DNA of 33,337 nucleotides from Kiritimatiellia bacterium. GTDB taxonomy: Bacteria > Verrucomicrobiota > Kiritimatiellia > PWTM01. The DNA is taken from the NCBI GenBank assembly GCA_017996315.1, contig JAGOHE010000006.1, positions 1 through 33,337 of the forward strand, read 5' to 3'. The position numbers were made by a program, and so were the translations under genes. Below, in pieces: positions 16,193 to 25,572 of the stretch. Numbering within the stretch: position 1 is the stretch's first letter; every line of letters starts with the position of its first letter. The notes beneath the pieces are model-generated. The model was not told the origin of the DNA and did not search any database. It worked only from the letters and a program-made list of their open reading frames with translations.

Positions 16193-16807
16193 AATCCGAG
16201 AATGCCCAATCCCAGGGGCGGTCGCGATAACCGTTTCACCACCCGAGTCAATCTTCGCATCCGTGTGCCCGAAGTGCGCGTCGTGGACGACGACGGAACC
16301 GCGCTGGGCATCATGCCCACCTCCAAGGCGCGCGCGCTGGCGGACGCCAAGCAGCTCGACCTTGTGGAAATTTCCCCCACCGCGCAGCCGCCCGTCTGCC
16401 GGATCATGAATTTCGGGAAGTACAAGTACGAGCAGGAAAAACGCGGCCGCGACGCGAAGAAAAACCAGTCGCAAACGCGGGTCAAGGAAGTGAAATACCA
16501 CGCCAACGTGGAGGATCACGATTACCAGACCAAGCTCCGGCATGTGCGCGACTTCATCACCGAAGGCAACCGGGTCAAAGTTTCGCTGTTTTTCCGCGGC
16601 CGGGAAAACGCCCACCACGAGCTGGGATTCGAGGTGATGCAGCGTATTCTCAAGGATTGCGCCGATATCGCCACGCCGGAACAAATGCCCAACCTGATGG
16701 GCAAGCTGCTGACCATGATGCTTGGCCCCCGGCGCGGCGTGCGCCCGGCGCCGGCTCAGCCGCCGTCCCGTCCGCCCGTGTCGTCCGCGTCCGCGCCCGC
16801 GCGCTGA
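16190..16807 (+). CDS. infC: Translation initiation factor IF-3, probable AUA (or AUC) start
   Basis: IF3 keeps the 30S subunit free and checks the start codon. The product has the N-domain VRVVDDDGTALGIMPTSKAR, ALADAKQLDLVEISPTAQPP and the signature CRIMNFGKYKYEQEKR, then the C-domain (RVKEVKYHANVEDHDYQTK, RVKVSLFFRGRENAHHELG). A 30-residue Pro/Arg/Ala-rich extension ends it. Start choice: ATA at 16190 gives 205 residues with ideal spacing to GGAGG; ATG at 16202 gives 201 but is 19 nt away. infC of many bacteria starts at AUU, AUC or AUA and is autoregulated. It follows thrS as in many genomes, but rpmI and rplT, which usually come next, are absent. Its 3' end overlaps the opposite-strand permease gene by 52 bp. 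Confidence 0.93.
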   Translation: MNPRMPNPRGGRDNRFTTRVNLRIRVPEVRVVDDDGTALGIMPTSKARALADAKQLDLVEISPTAQPPVCRIMNFGKYKYEQEKRGRDAKKNQSQTRVKEVKYHANVEDHDYQTKLRHVRDFITEGNRVKVSLFFRGRENAHHELGFEVMQRILKDCADIATPEQMPNLMGKLLTMMLGPRRGVRPAPAQPPSRPPVSSASAPAR

Positions 16808-17838
16808 GCCCCGCTTTCTCCCTGGAGTTCGAGCAGGCTGATCACCGCCGCGGCGATCACCGGACCGAGCACCAGGCCGAGAAAACCGAAGGCGAGCACT
16901 CCGCCGAACAGGCTGATGAACACCACCAGCCCGTTCATGGAGGCTCGTCCGCTGACCAGCATGGGACGCAGCAGGTTGTCCACCCCGCCGACCACCACGA
17001 GCCCGATGACCAGCATCAGCGTTCCCCGCGCCCATGATCCATTGATGATCATCGCCACGCCGGCCGGCGCCCAGACCAGCGATGTTCCGAACATCGGCAA
17101 CAAGGCCAGAAATCCCATCACCACGCCCCAGAATACCGGCGCGCGAAGGCCGAAGGCGGCGAACATCAGGCCGCCGGCCAGTCCCTGAATTGCCGCCACC
17201 GTGAGCATCGCCAGCGTGCCCGCGAAGATCATCTCCCGCGTGCGGGAGATCAGCTCGTCGTTACGCCGGGGCTCGAAGGGAAGAATTTTGCGAATGATGC
17301 GGGCCAATTGCGGCCCGTCGCGCAGGAAGAAGAAGAGCGCGAACAGCGTAATGAACACCTTGAAGGCGAACACCGAGGAGGTTTGCAGGATGACGCCGGC
17401 CTGTCCGGCCAGATACCGCGTCAACGTCGCGGCGCGGTCCGCCATCTGCCGGCTGAGTTCCTCCCGGGAGAGCAGGGGAGCATGCTCCTCGATCCATGCC
17501 CAAATCCGCAGGGTCCGCTCGTGTTCCCGGAGGGATAAAATCGTATCCTGCAGGCCGCCCAGCGCGACGGTCGCTTCGCGGACCAGCGCGATGGTCAGGA
17601 AGATGGCCGGTCCGATGAGCAGCAATGCCACGGCGATGGTGGAGATCGCCGATGCGAAGACCGGTCCGCGCCGCGCCTGCAGGGGCTGATAGATGGGCTG
17701 CGCGCACAGGGCGAGAATGCCGGCCCAGGCCAGCGGGACGAGGAACGGTTGCGCGACGCGGTAGGCGAGATACGCCAGCAGCAGAATAAAGGCGTAGAAG
17801 ACCACCAATCTCAAGCGCTGGGCTTCATGCTGCATCAT
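16756..17838 (-). CDS. AI-2E family transporter (PerM/TqsA-like permease)
   Basis: The 360-residue membrane protein has the family layout: a paired N-terminal TM block (FYAFILLLAYLAYRV and FLVPLAWAGILALCAQPIY), a third TM with IGPAIFL, a long amphipathic region (about 90-150), then LFALFFFLRDG. The conserved C-terminal block follows (GLAGGLMFAAFGLRAPVFWG, MGFLALLPMFGTSLVW, RPMLVSGRASMNGLVVFISL, GGVLAFGFLGLVLGPVIAA). Members export varied solutes (AI-2, Na+/H+ and others), so the substrate is unknown. A GGAG box stands 5 bp before two consecutive ATGs. The last 17 codons overlap the 3' end of infC in antisense. Confidence 0.9.
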   Translation of the reverse strand: MMQHEAQRLRLVVFYAFILLLAYLAYRVAQPFLVPLAWAGILALCAQPIYQPLQARRGPVFASAISTIAVALLLIGPAIFLTIALVREATVALGGLQDTILSLREHERTLRIWAWIEEHAPLLSREELSRQMADRAATLTRYLAGQAGVILQTSSVFAFKVFITLFALFFFLRDGPQLARIIRKILPFEPRRNDELISRTREMIFAGTLAMLTVAAIQGLAGGLMFAAFGLRAPVFWGVVMGFLALLPMFGTSLVWAPAGVAMIINGSWARGTLMLVIGLVVVGGVDNLLRPMLVSGRASMNGLVVFISLFGGVLAFGFLGLVLGPVIAAAVISLLELQGESGAQRAGADADDTGGRDGG

Positions 17839-17858
17839 GCGTCTCCGGGGGCGACCCC

Positions 17859-17887
17859 AGTGTAGTCTCCCCGCCCGTGATTGTCAT
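17859..17887 (-). promoter_or_regulatory. Promoter of the AI-2E transporter gene
   Basis: On the minus strand ATGACA (17887-17882), a 17-bp spacer and TACACT (17864-17859) give a leader of about 14 nt that holds GGAG. Confidence 0.5.
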
Positions 17888-17904
17888 ACCGATTTCACCG
17901 CCCC

Positions 17905-17937
17905 GCCCGGCCGCGCGCGTTCGCGCGGGCCGGCCGG
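17905..17937 (-). terminator. Strong GC hairpin downstream of the beta-galactosidase gene
   Basis: CCCGGCC, GCGCG, a TT turn, CGCGC and GGCCGGG form a very stable stem 14-45 bp past the galactosidase stop on the minus strand. There is no T tract, so it may protect the transcript end or act with Rho rather than terminate by itself. Confidence 0.45.
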
Positions 17938-17950
17938 GTCGGCGGGCGCC

Positions 17951-20863
17951 CTATTCCGCGCGCAGCGCCACCGTCGCCGGAGGCAGCCCCGGAGATTCCA
18001 CGCGCAGGCGGATGTCCCCCGGCTCGCCGGCCCGGGTGCGGATGATGGCCAGGCACAGCCCGTTGAAGGCCTTCATCTCGCGGCTCTGGAACGGCACGTG
18101 GCTGGTCGGATCGCCGTTGTCCACAGCGACCAATTCTCCCGCGCCTTCGATGGTGAAGCGCAGGGGCGGATGGGAGCGAGGCACCAACTGACCCGCGGCG
18201 TCGCTGACCTGCACGGTCACGAACGCCAGGTCCTGTCCGTCGGCCCGCAACGCCGGGCGGTCCGCGGTGACCTGCAGTTGCGCGGCGGGGCCGGTGGTGC
18301 GCACGGTGTTCTCGGCCCACTTCGCCCCCTTCCGGTAGGCGACCACGCGCAGCTCGCCGGGCGCGTAGACGACGTCGTCCCAGTGCAGACGATATTCGAA
18401 CGGCCCGCGCTGTTTGCGGCCCAGCGATACGCCGTTGAGAAACAGCTCGGCTTCATCGCCCGAAGTGAACACATGCACGGGGGTGACCTGGCCGACGCGT
18501 TCCGGCCAGTTCCAGTGCGGCAGGATGTGGGCCATCGGCAGCTCCGGCCGCCAGCGGGCCTGGAACAGATAGAAGGCGTCTTTCTTGAAGCCGGCGAGGT
18601 CCAGAATGCCGAAATAGCTGCTGCGTGACGGCGCGCGGTTTCCAAGTTTGGCCATGTCCGCCATAGCCGCCTTGCGATCTTCCTCGTTGGAGAAATTCAG
18701 CGCGTTGGTCGAATCCAGATTGTACGGCGTGGGTTCGCCCAGATAATCGAAGCCGGTCCAGACAAACTCGCCCGCGTACCGCGGGTGCCGGTCCAGCGCC
18801 TCGAACTGCAGGTCCGGCCGGTAGGCCCAGCCGGGCGCGTAGAGCGCGTAGGCGCTGACTTGGAAGTTGAAGAATCCCCGGGATTTGTCCCAGTCCACCG
18901 GGAAGAAGTACTCGCCGCGCGTGCCGACGCAGGACGTGGTTTCCGACGCGTACAAGGCCTTCCCCGGAAGGTCGGATTGCACGGTGCCGTAGCTGCCGAG
19001 GTGGTAGTTCAGCCCGAACACATCCACAAATTTCTGGAATCCGTTGCGCGACGCCGGGGGATGATTCGAGCCCGCGGTGATGGGCCGCGTGAGATCGTAG
19101 GTGCGCATGAGATCGTACAGCCGCTGGGGCACCGCATGGTGATCGGTCCGGCTCAGCTCTGGAATCTCGTTGCCGGTGCTCCAGGCAATGACGCAGGGGT
19201 GATTGCGGTCGCGCAGCATGAAATTGCGCACATCCCGCTCATGCCAGTTGTCCCAATAGCGGTGATAATCGTTCGGCTTCTTCGAAAGTTTCCAGGCGTC
19301 GAACAGTTCGTCGATGACCACAAAGCCCATTTCATCGCACAGCTCGAGCAGCTCCGGCGCGGGAGGATTGTGCGAGGTGCGGATGGCGTTGCAGCCCATC
19401 TCGCGCAGCAGCTCCAACTGCCGCTCGATCGCCCGGCGATGCACCGCCCCGCCGAGGGCGCCCAGGTCATGATGGTTGCAGACCCCCTGCAGGATCACCT
19501 TGCGTCCGTTCAGCAGGAAGCCCCGGTCCGCGTGCCACTCGATCTCCCGCACGCCGAATCGGGTTTCGACGCAATCCCCGTTTTCCAGCGTGGTCCGCAG
19601 CGTGTACAGGTGCGGCGTATTCAAATCCCAACGCCGGGGAGATGGAAGGCGCAGGTCGTGACGGACCACCGCGGTTCCTCCGGCGGCCACGGGTTCGGGA
19701 TTCGCGATGCGCGCGCCGGCGACCACGGTCGCGCCGTCCAGAATCTCCAGACGCACCGGCGCGATCGCCGGCGCGCGGGTCGTGTTGACGAGCGTCACTT
19801 CCGCCCGCACGACGGCGTCGGTGTCGCGGATCTCCGGCGTGGTGACCAGGACGCCCCAGTGCGCGATGTGCACCGGCGCGCAGCGGACCATCCACACATG
19901 CCGGTAAATTCCGCCGCCGGGATACCAGCGCGACGAGCGATCGGGATTGTCGAGCCGGACGGCGACGATATTTTTCGCGCCGGGACGGATCTGGTCGCTG
20001 ATGTCCACGCGGAAAGAGGTGTAGCCGTATTTCCACTCGCCCGCGAGCGTCCCGTTCACGTACACCTGCGGTTGCGACATGGCGCCGTCAAAGTCGAGAT
20101 ATACCTTCCGCCCCGCGTCCGAGGCCGGCAGCGAAAAGGTCTTCCGATACCAGCCAATTCCGGGCCATGGCAGTTTGCCCGTCTCGTTTTCGAGGTCCAT
20201 GCGGAACGGACCTTCCACCCCCCAGTCGTGCGGGAGGTTCAGCGCGCGCCACCCGCGATCGTCAAATTCCGGCGCGGCGGGCGAGAGCCCGGCGGCGATT
20301 TCCATGTTCGGGTAGGGCGCGCCGGACGCGTCCAGCACCCGCCACTCGCGAACGCTCGCCCATGAGTTCTGCGGCAGGCTCGTGACGCGAAGACGCAGGA
20401 ACCGCGCTTTTGTTCCGGCGGCAAAACGGATCGGGGTGTTGCCCCGGCCTTGTCCGCCCAGCGGGGTCCACTCGCGGCCATTCGCGCTCGTGTCCACCGC
20501 GAACGCATAGGGCCGGTCATGCTCCCACGTGATTTCCATGCCGCCCAGGGGCCGCACCGTTCCGAGATCCACGGCAAGCCATTGGTTCGCGTCCGGGCCC
20601 GAGGCGCACCAGCGCGTGGCGCGATCGCCATCCATGGCATGGGCGGGAACGTTGCCCGCTTCGTTGGAGGAGGCTTGGAGCGTAAATGCGCGCCGGGGCT
20701 GGTGCGGTTCAGGCCGGACGCTTCCGTCCGGCATGGCCCCAAACCGGGCAAACCGCCAGCCGTCGTCGAACAGTTCCCGCGTGCGCGGCGCATCCGCGAC
20801 GGCATTCCCCGCCAAGGCCATTCCCGCCACGCCGGCCAGTCCTGCGATCCATGTCTTCTTCAT
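17951..20863 (-). CDS. Secreted GH2 beta-galactosidase with an inserted discoidin (CBM32-like) domain
   Basis: The 970-residue protein starts MKKTWIAGLAGVAGMALAG (signal peptide to about 24) after a GGAGG box 6 bp upstream. The GH2 sugar-binding domain begins LFDDGWRFARFG and is then interrupted at about 45-190 by an F5/8 type C (discoidin) module: ASSNEAGNVPAHAMDGDRAT, RWCASGPDANQWLAVDLG and RFLRLRVTSLPQNSWASVREW. It resumes at FDDRGWRALNLPHDWGVEGP. The immunoglobulin-like and TIM-barrel domains follow. Catalytic residues are Glu566 (AWSTGNEIPE, acid/base) and Glu641 (LYASETTS, nucleophile), 75 apart, close to the 76 of LacZ. C-terminal beta domains finish it. Likely a periplasmic or outer-surface exo-galactosidase or related glycosidase; the exact sugar is unknown. 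Confidence 0.92.
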   Translation of the reverse strand: MKKTWIAGLAGVAGMALAGNAVADAPRTRELFDDGWRFARFGAMPDGSVRPEPHQPRRAFTLQASSNEAGNVPAHAMDGDRATRWCASGPDANQWLAVDLGTVRPLGGMEITWEHDRPYAFAVDTSANGREWTPLGGQGRGNTPIRFAAGTKARFLRLRVTSLPQNSWASVREWRVLDASGAPYPNMEIAAGLSPAAPEFDDRGWRALNLPHDWGVEGPFRMDLENETGKLPWPGIGWYRKTFSLPASDAGRKVYLDFDGAMSQPQVYVNGTLAGEWKYGYTSFRVDISDQIRPGAKNIVAVRLDNPDRSSRWYPGGGIYRHVWMVRCAPVHIAHWGVLVTTPEIRDTDAVVRAEVTLVNTTRAPAIAPVRLEILDGATVVAGARIANPEPVAAGGTAVVRHDLRLPSPRRWDLNTPHLYTLRTTLENGDCVETRFGVREIEWHADRGFLLNGRKVILQGVCNHHDLGALGGAVHRRAIERQLELLREMGCNAIRTSHNPPAPELLELCDEMGFVVIDELFDAWKLSKKPNDYHRYWDNWHERDVRNFMLRDRNHPCVIAWSTGNEIPELSRTDHHAVPQRLYDLMRTYDLTRPITAGSNHPPASRNGFQKFVDVFGLNYHLGSYGTVQSDLPGKALYASETTSCVGTRGEYFFPVDWDKSRGFFNFQVSAYALYAPGWAYRPDLQFEALDRHPRYAGEFVWTGFDYLGEPTPYNLDSTNALNFSNEEDRKAAMADMAKLGNRAPSRSSYFGILDLAGFKKDAFYLFQARWRPELPMAHILPHWNWPERVGQVTPVHVFTSGDEAELFLNGVSLGRKQRGPFEYRLHWDDVVYAPGELRVVAYRKGAKWAENTVRTTGPAAQLQVTADRPALRADGQDLAFVTVQVSDAAGQLVPRSHPPLRFTIEGAGELVAVDNGDPTSHVPFQSREMKAFNGLCLAIIRTRAGEPGDIRLRVESPGLPPATVALRAE

Positions 20864-20953
20864 GTCGTCCTCCGTCCGTTGGTCCATGTGCTTCGAAACC
20901 CGGGTGAACCCGCATAACGGGCCGCCGCCCGCGGGTATTGTCCGGCGCGCCGC

Positions 20954-22629
<1,676 letters not shown>

Positions 22630-22633
<4 letters not shown>

Positions 22634-23151
22634 GAGGGGTTCTCCTTCGGGGGGTTTGAAGGCGCGCCACGGTCCGTGCGCAGCGCCAGCACCAGATCCG
22701 CCATGGCCGCGTCCATGCGATCGCGGATTCGGCGATATACAAATGTATCCAGGCCGACCGGATCGCCCAGGTCCGTCGGCGGGGCGTCGCCAAAGGAAGA
22801 CAGCATCCGGATTCGGTCCGACAGCGCCGGAAACCGGCGCTTCATTTCGTCCACGTGATCCCGGGTCATTCCGACGATCAAATCCGCGCGCTCCGCGATC
22901 TCGCCGCGCAAGGCGCGGCTGCGGTGATCCGTCAGGTCCGCCCCCAGTTCCCGCATGATCTGGATGGCGCCCTGTGAAGCGGGGGCGCCGTTGGCCGCGT
23001 AGAGTCCCGCTGACGCCGCCTGCCATCCGCAATTCGGACCGGCCCGCAGGCGGAACAGGGCTTCCGCCATCGGGCTGCGGCACGTGTTGCCCGTGCAGAC
23101 GAAAAGAATCGTCCGCGCGCGGGGTGCTTCGCTGGAAGAATCCGGGCTCAT
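22630..23151 (-). CDS. Low-molecular-weight protein phosphatase, YwlE-like (predicted protein-arginine phosphatase)
   Basis: The 173-residue protein has the P-loop [17 protein letters not shown] (C-X5-R-S), the helix region [20 protein letters not shown] and the general acid loop [17 protein letters not shown]. The second Thr of CTGNTCRS marks YwlE-type arginine phosphatases; tyrosine phosphatases usually have Ile or Leu there. The gene order ywlE, rpiB, glyA is also that of Bacillus subtilis, which supports orthology. I chose the ATG at 23151; a start at 23205 would add 18 unlikely residues. No McsB arginine kinase gene is in the window, so its substrate is open. The stop overlaps the fusion gene's start. 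Confidence 0.88.
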
Positions 23152-23244
23152 GACCGAGGCTGCGAAAAGAGACGATGATATCACAATGCCGGAGGTTCGG
23201 GGCAACCCCGCCGGACGCCGGCGGACGGGCGCGCCGCCTCCGGG

Positions 23245-24909
23245 TCAGGACGCCGGAGGCGGAGACGGCGCGGGCTCGGACTCCGCGGCTTCGCGCGCCT
23301 TCCGTTGCTGGCGAATGATATCCAGCGCGAGACGCGCGCGGTCGGAAAACTGCGGCAGCGTATTGGAGAACTCGTCCACGAACGTCTGCATGCAGTTCTC
23401 GGCTTCCGGCAGCCGGTCCAGCCGGTGCAGGGTCAACCCGAGGTTGTACAGCGCATGCGTGCTCGATTCCTTGTCCTGCAGGGCGATGCGATACTGCGTT
23501 TCCGCCTCCGCGTACCGGCCCTGCCGATACAGCGTATTGCCCAGCAGCATGTGCGCCACACCGTGGGTCCCGGGCACCCGTCGGATGAAATCCCGCAAAT
23601 GCATTTCCGCCTGATCAAGCCGGCCCGCCTGCAGCGATTCCCGGCCCAGCAGGATGAGCGATTCCATGGACGAGCCGGGAAGCATCGTGCGTTGGCGGAA
23701 ATACACGACCGTTCCGATCAGGGGCAGGATGATCAGGGCCAGCGCGCCGCCCAGCAGGGCGCGGCGGTGGCGTTCCAGCCATGCGCCCCGCGCGCTCTGC
23801 CGCGGGGTGCCCTCCATCGGCGGAGCCGCGAGCGCCGCCGCCGCGATCAGGTCCGGACCCTGCGCGGGTTCCGGCGCGGGAGCCCCGGACGTCAGGTCGG
23901 CGGGGAACATTCCCCGGGCGGCCCAGGTGCGTTCCAGCAGGGAGCGCAACGCCGCGGCCGCGCGGCGCGCGGATCCCCGGTCCGCGCGTTCCCACGCGCC
24001 CAGGATGAAGAGCTGGAGGGCGGGGGACACGGGCGGGGGCGCGGGATCATCCGCCCATGGCTCCCAGGAATACAGTCCGCCGTCCGCGCACGCGCAGGGT
24101 CCCATTTCCAGATGACTCGCCAGCCGCTCCCGGGTTTCCGGCGCCAGACCGTCGAGCCATAGGGGAAAATAGCAGGACAGGGTGATGCGCTGCGCGATCC
24201 GCCCGTCGAAATACCGGTCCCGAAACGGAGGGGCGCCATCCACCGCGCAGGAGGCCAGCGCGCGCTGCAGGACCTGTTCCATTTCATCCAGATCGTGCGG
24301 TCGTCGCAGGACCAAGCCATCGGCGCACAGGCCGCGCAGGACGGAAATTTCCGACAGCAGCAGAATCGTCAGGTCAACGCTGGACAGGCCGGGCTCCCAT
24401 GATTCGGGAATCAGCGCGCCGTGCGCGGAAGGCCAGTGAGGACGGCCGTTGCGGTCGGGATCGAAAACCGCGTACGCCCAGCGCACGTACGCCTCGGCTT
24501 TCGGCAGGAGAGCGTCGGCAAGGTCGGCGGAGGCCGCGAAGCGCGGCGCCGCGGCCGTGAGCAGCGCCGGCCAGGGGGCCGTGCCGTCAAGGACGCGGCC
24601 ATCGCTGCCGAACCGCCGGTGCAGCGCGCCGCCGGGGTCCTGCAGGGCGAACGCGGATTGAATCAACTCGTCCGCCAGCGACGGATCCCGCGGGATCCAG
24701 TAATGCAGCGCGGCGAAGATCGCGTTCAGGTCGGTGCATGGCGGTTGATCCGCCCCGGCGGTATTCAGCCATCGCCGGGCGAATATCCCCTCCGGCGCGC
24801 GGATCCGGCCCTGCAAGATTCGCTCCGCCGCCTCCGCCGCCGGACCGGCGGGAGGGAGCGGCGGTTTCGCGTCTCTTGGTTCCGGGAATTGTGCTTCGTG
24901 TTCCGCCAT
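23245..24909 (-). CDS. Glycosidase-like (alpha/alpha toroid) domain, TM segment and TPR domain protein
   Basis: The 554-residue protein has a Pro-rich N-terminus with no signal peptide. Residues about 44-345 resemble the (alpha/alpha)6 toroid of GH63/MGH1-like glycoside hydrolases: [68 protein letters not shown] and [13 protein letters not shown]. One TM segment follows at 384-404 ([20 protein letters not shown]), then TPR units at 412-515. The motif where such enzymes hold the catalytic acid (typically GxDNS) reads WEPGLSS, so catalysis may be lost; this is inference. An inside/outside arrangement with the toroid in the cytoplasm is expected. It lies upstream of the phosphatase gene on the same strand, 93 bp away. 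Confidence 0.6.
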   Translation of the reverse strand: MAEHEAQFPEPRDAKPPLPPAGPAAEAAERILQGRIRAPEGIFARRWLNTAGADQPPCTDLNAIFAALHYWIPRDPSLADELIQSAFALQDPGGALHRRFGSDGRVLDGTAPWPALLTAAAPRFAASADLADALLPKAEAYVRWAYAVFDPDRNGRPHWPSAHGALIPESWEPGLSSVDLTILLLSEISVLRGLCADGLVLRRPHDLDEMEQVLQRALASCAVDGAPPFRDRYFDGRIAQRITLSCYFPLWLDGLAPETRERLASHLEMGPCACADGGLYSWEPWADDPAPPPVSPALQLFILGAWERADRGSARRAAAALRSLLERTWAARGMFPADLTSGAPAPEPAQGPDLIAAAALAAPPMEGTPRQSARGAWLERHRRALLGGALALIILPLIGTVVYFRQRTMLPGSSMESLILLGRESLQAGRLDQAEMHLRDFIRRVPGTHGVAHMLLGNTLYRQGRYAEAETQYRIALQDKESSTHALYNLGLTLHRLDRLPEAENCMQTFVDEFSNTLPQFSDRARLALDIIRQQRKAREAAESEPAPSPPPAS

Positions 24910-24966
24910 GGGACCCCATGTTCATCTGATCGATGGTCGAAGGACAAGGAAAATTGCGGTAGGGGA

Positions 24967-24995
24967 TTGACTTGATCCCGCGTGGACTTCAGTCT
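24967..24995 (+). promoter_or_regulatory. Possible promoter of the Imm5-like gene
   Basis: TTGACT (24967-24972), a 17-bp spacer and a poor -10 CAGTCT (24990-24995) lie in the 115-bp divergent gap. The -35 is good and the -10 weak. Confidence 0.3.
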
Positions 24996-25024
24996 GGAAG
25001 CGGAGTGATTCGGGAAGATGGAAC

Positions 25025-25543
25025 ATGAAAGCGGATGTATTGAGCGAACATGAGATGAACCATCAGCGGATGGCGCTCTGGGCCGCGGACTGCGCCGCCC
25101 ATGTGCTGGCGATTTTTGAAACGCGCCACCCCGAAGACGTACGTCCGCGGGAGGCCATTCACGCGGCCCGCGGCTGGGCCCGGGAAACCGTGTCCATGCG
25201 GCAGGCGCACGAAGCCGCGCTGGCCGCGTATGCGGCGGCGCGCGAAACCGGCCATCTGGCCGCCGCGCAGGCCGCGCGGGCCGCTGCGCACGCCGCCGAG
25301 TCCGCGCAGGCCATGGAACATGCCCGCCATGCCGCCGCCTACGCGATCACCGCCGCCACCCGCGCGGCGGAGTCCGGCGGGGATCCCGCCGCCGCGGCCA
25401 TCGCTGAACGCAACTGGCAATACCGCGACCTGCACAAACGGATCGGCCCGTCCGAATCCCCGCCCGACGCCGGTCGCGCCCGGACGCCATCCCCAAAACA
25501 GCCTGCGCCCCGGAAACGACGGACGGCGGGGAGGAAACCCTGA
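25025..25543 (+). CDS. Imm5-like putative immunity protein with basic tail
   Basis: The 172-residue protein is almost all helical and Ala-rich. It opens MNHQRMALWAADCAAHVLAI, then PEDVRPREAIHAARGWARE, HEAALAAYAAARE, AARAAAHAAESAQ, HARHAAAYAITAATRAA and ERNWQYRDL. This is the pattern of the Imm5-like family found in bacterial polymorphic-toxin immunity sets and widely annotated as putative immunity protein. Residues 140-172 add a Pro/Lys/Arg tail (PKQPAPRKRRTAGRKP) that is not part of the usual domain. No toxin gene is next to it; the neighbours are a TPR protein and an oxidoreductase, so an immunity role is unproven. GGGAAG stands about 9 bp before the ATG. Confidence 0.7.
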   Translation: MKADVLSEHEMNHQRMALWAADCAAHVLAIFETRHPEDVRPREAIHAARGWARETVSMRQAHEAALAAYAAARETGHLAAAQAARAAAHAAESAQAMEHARHAAAYAITAATRAAESGGDPAAAAIAERNWQYRDLHKRIGPSESPPDAGRARTPSPKQPAPRKRRTAGRKP

Positions 25544-25572
25544 GCCCGGAGACGGATGCGCCGGGGATCCGG

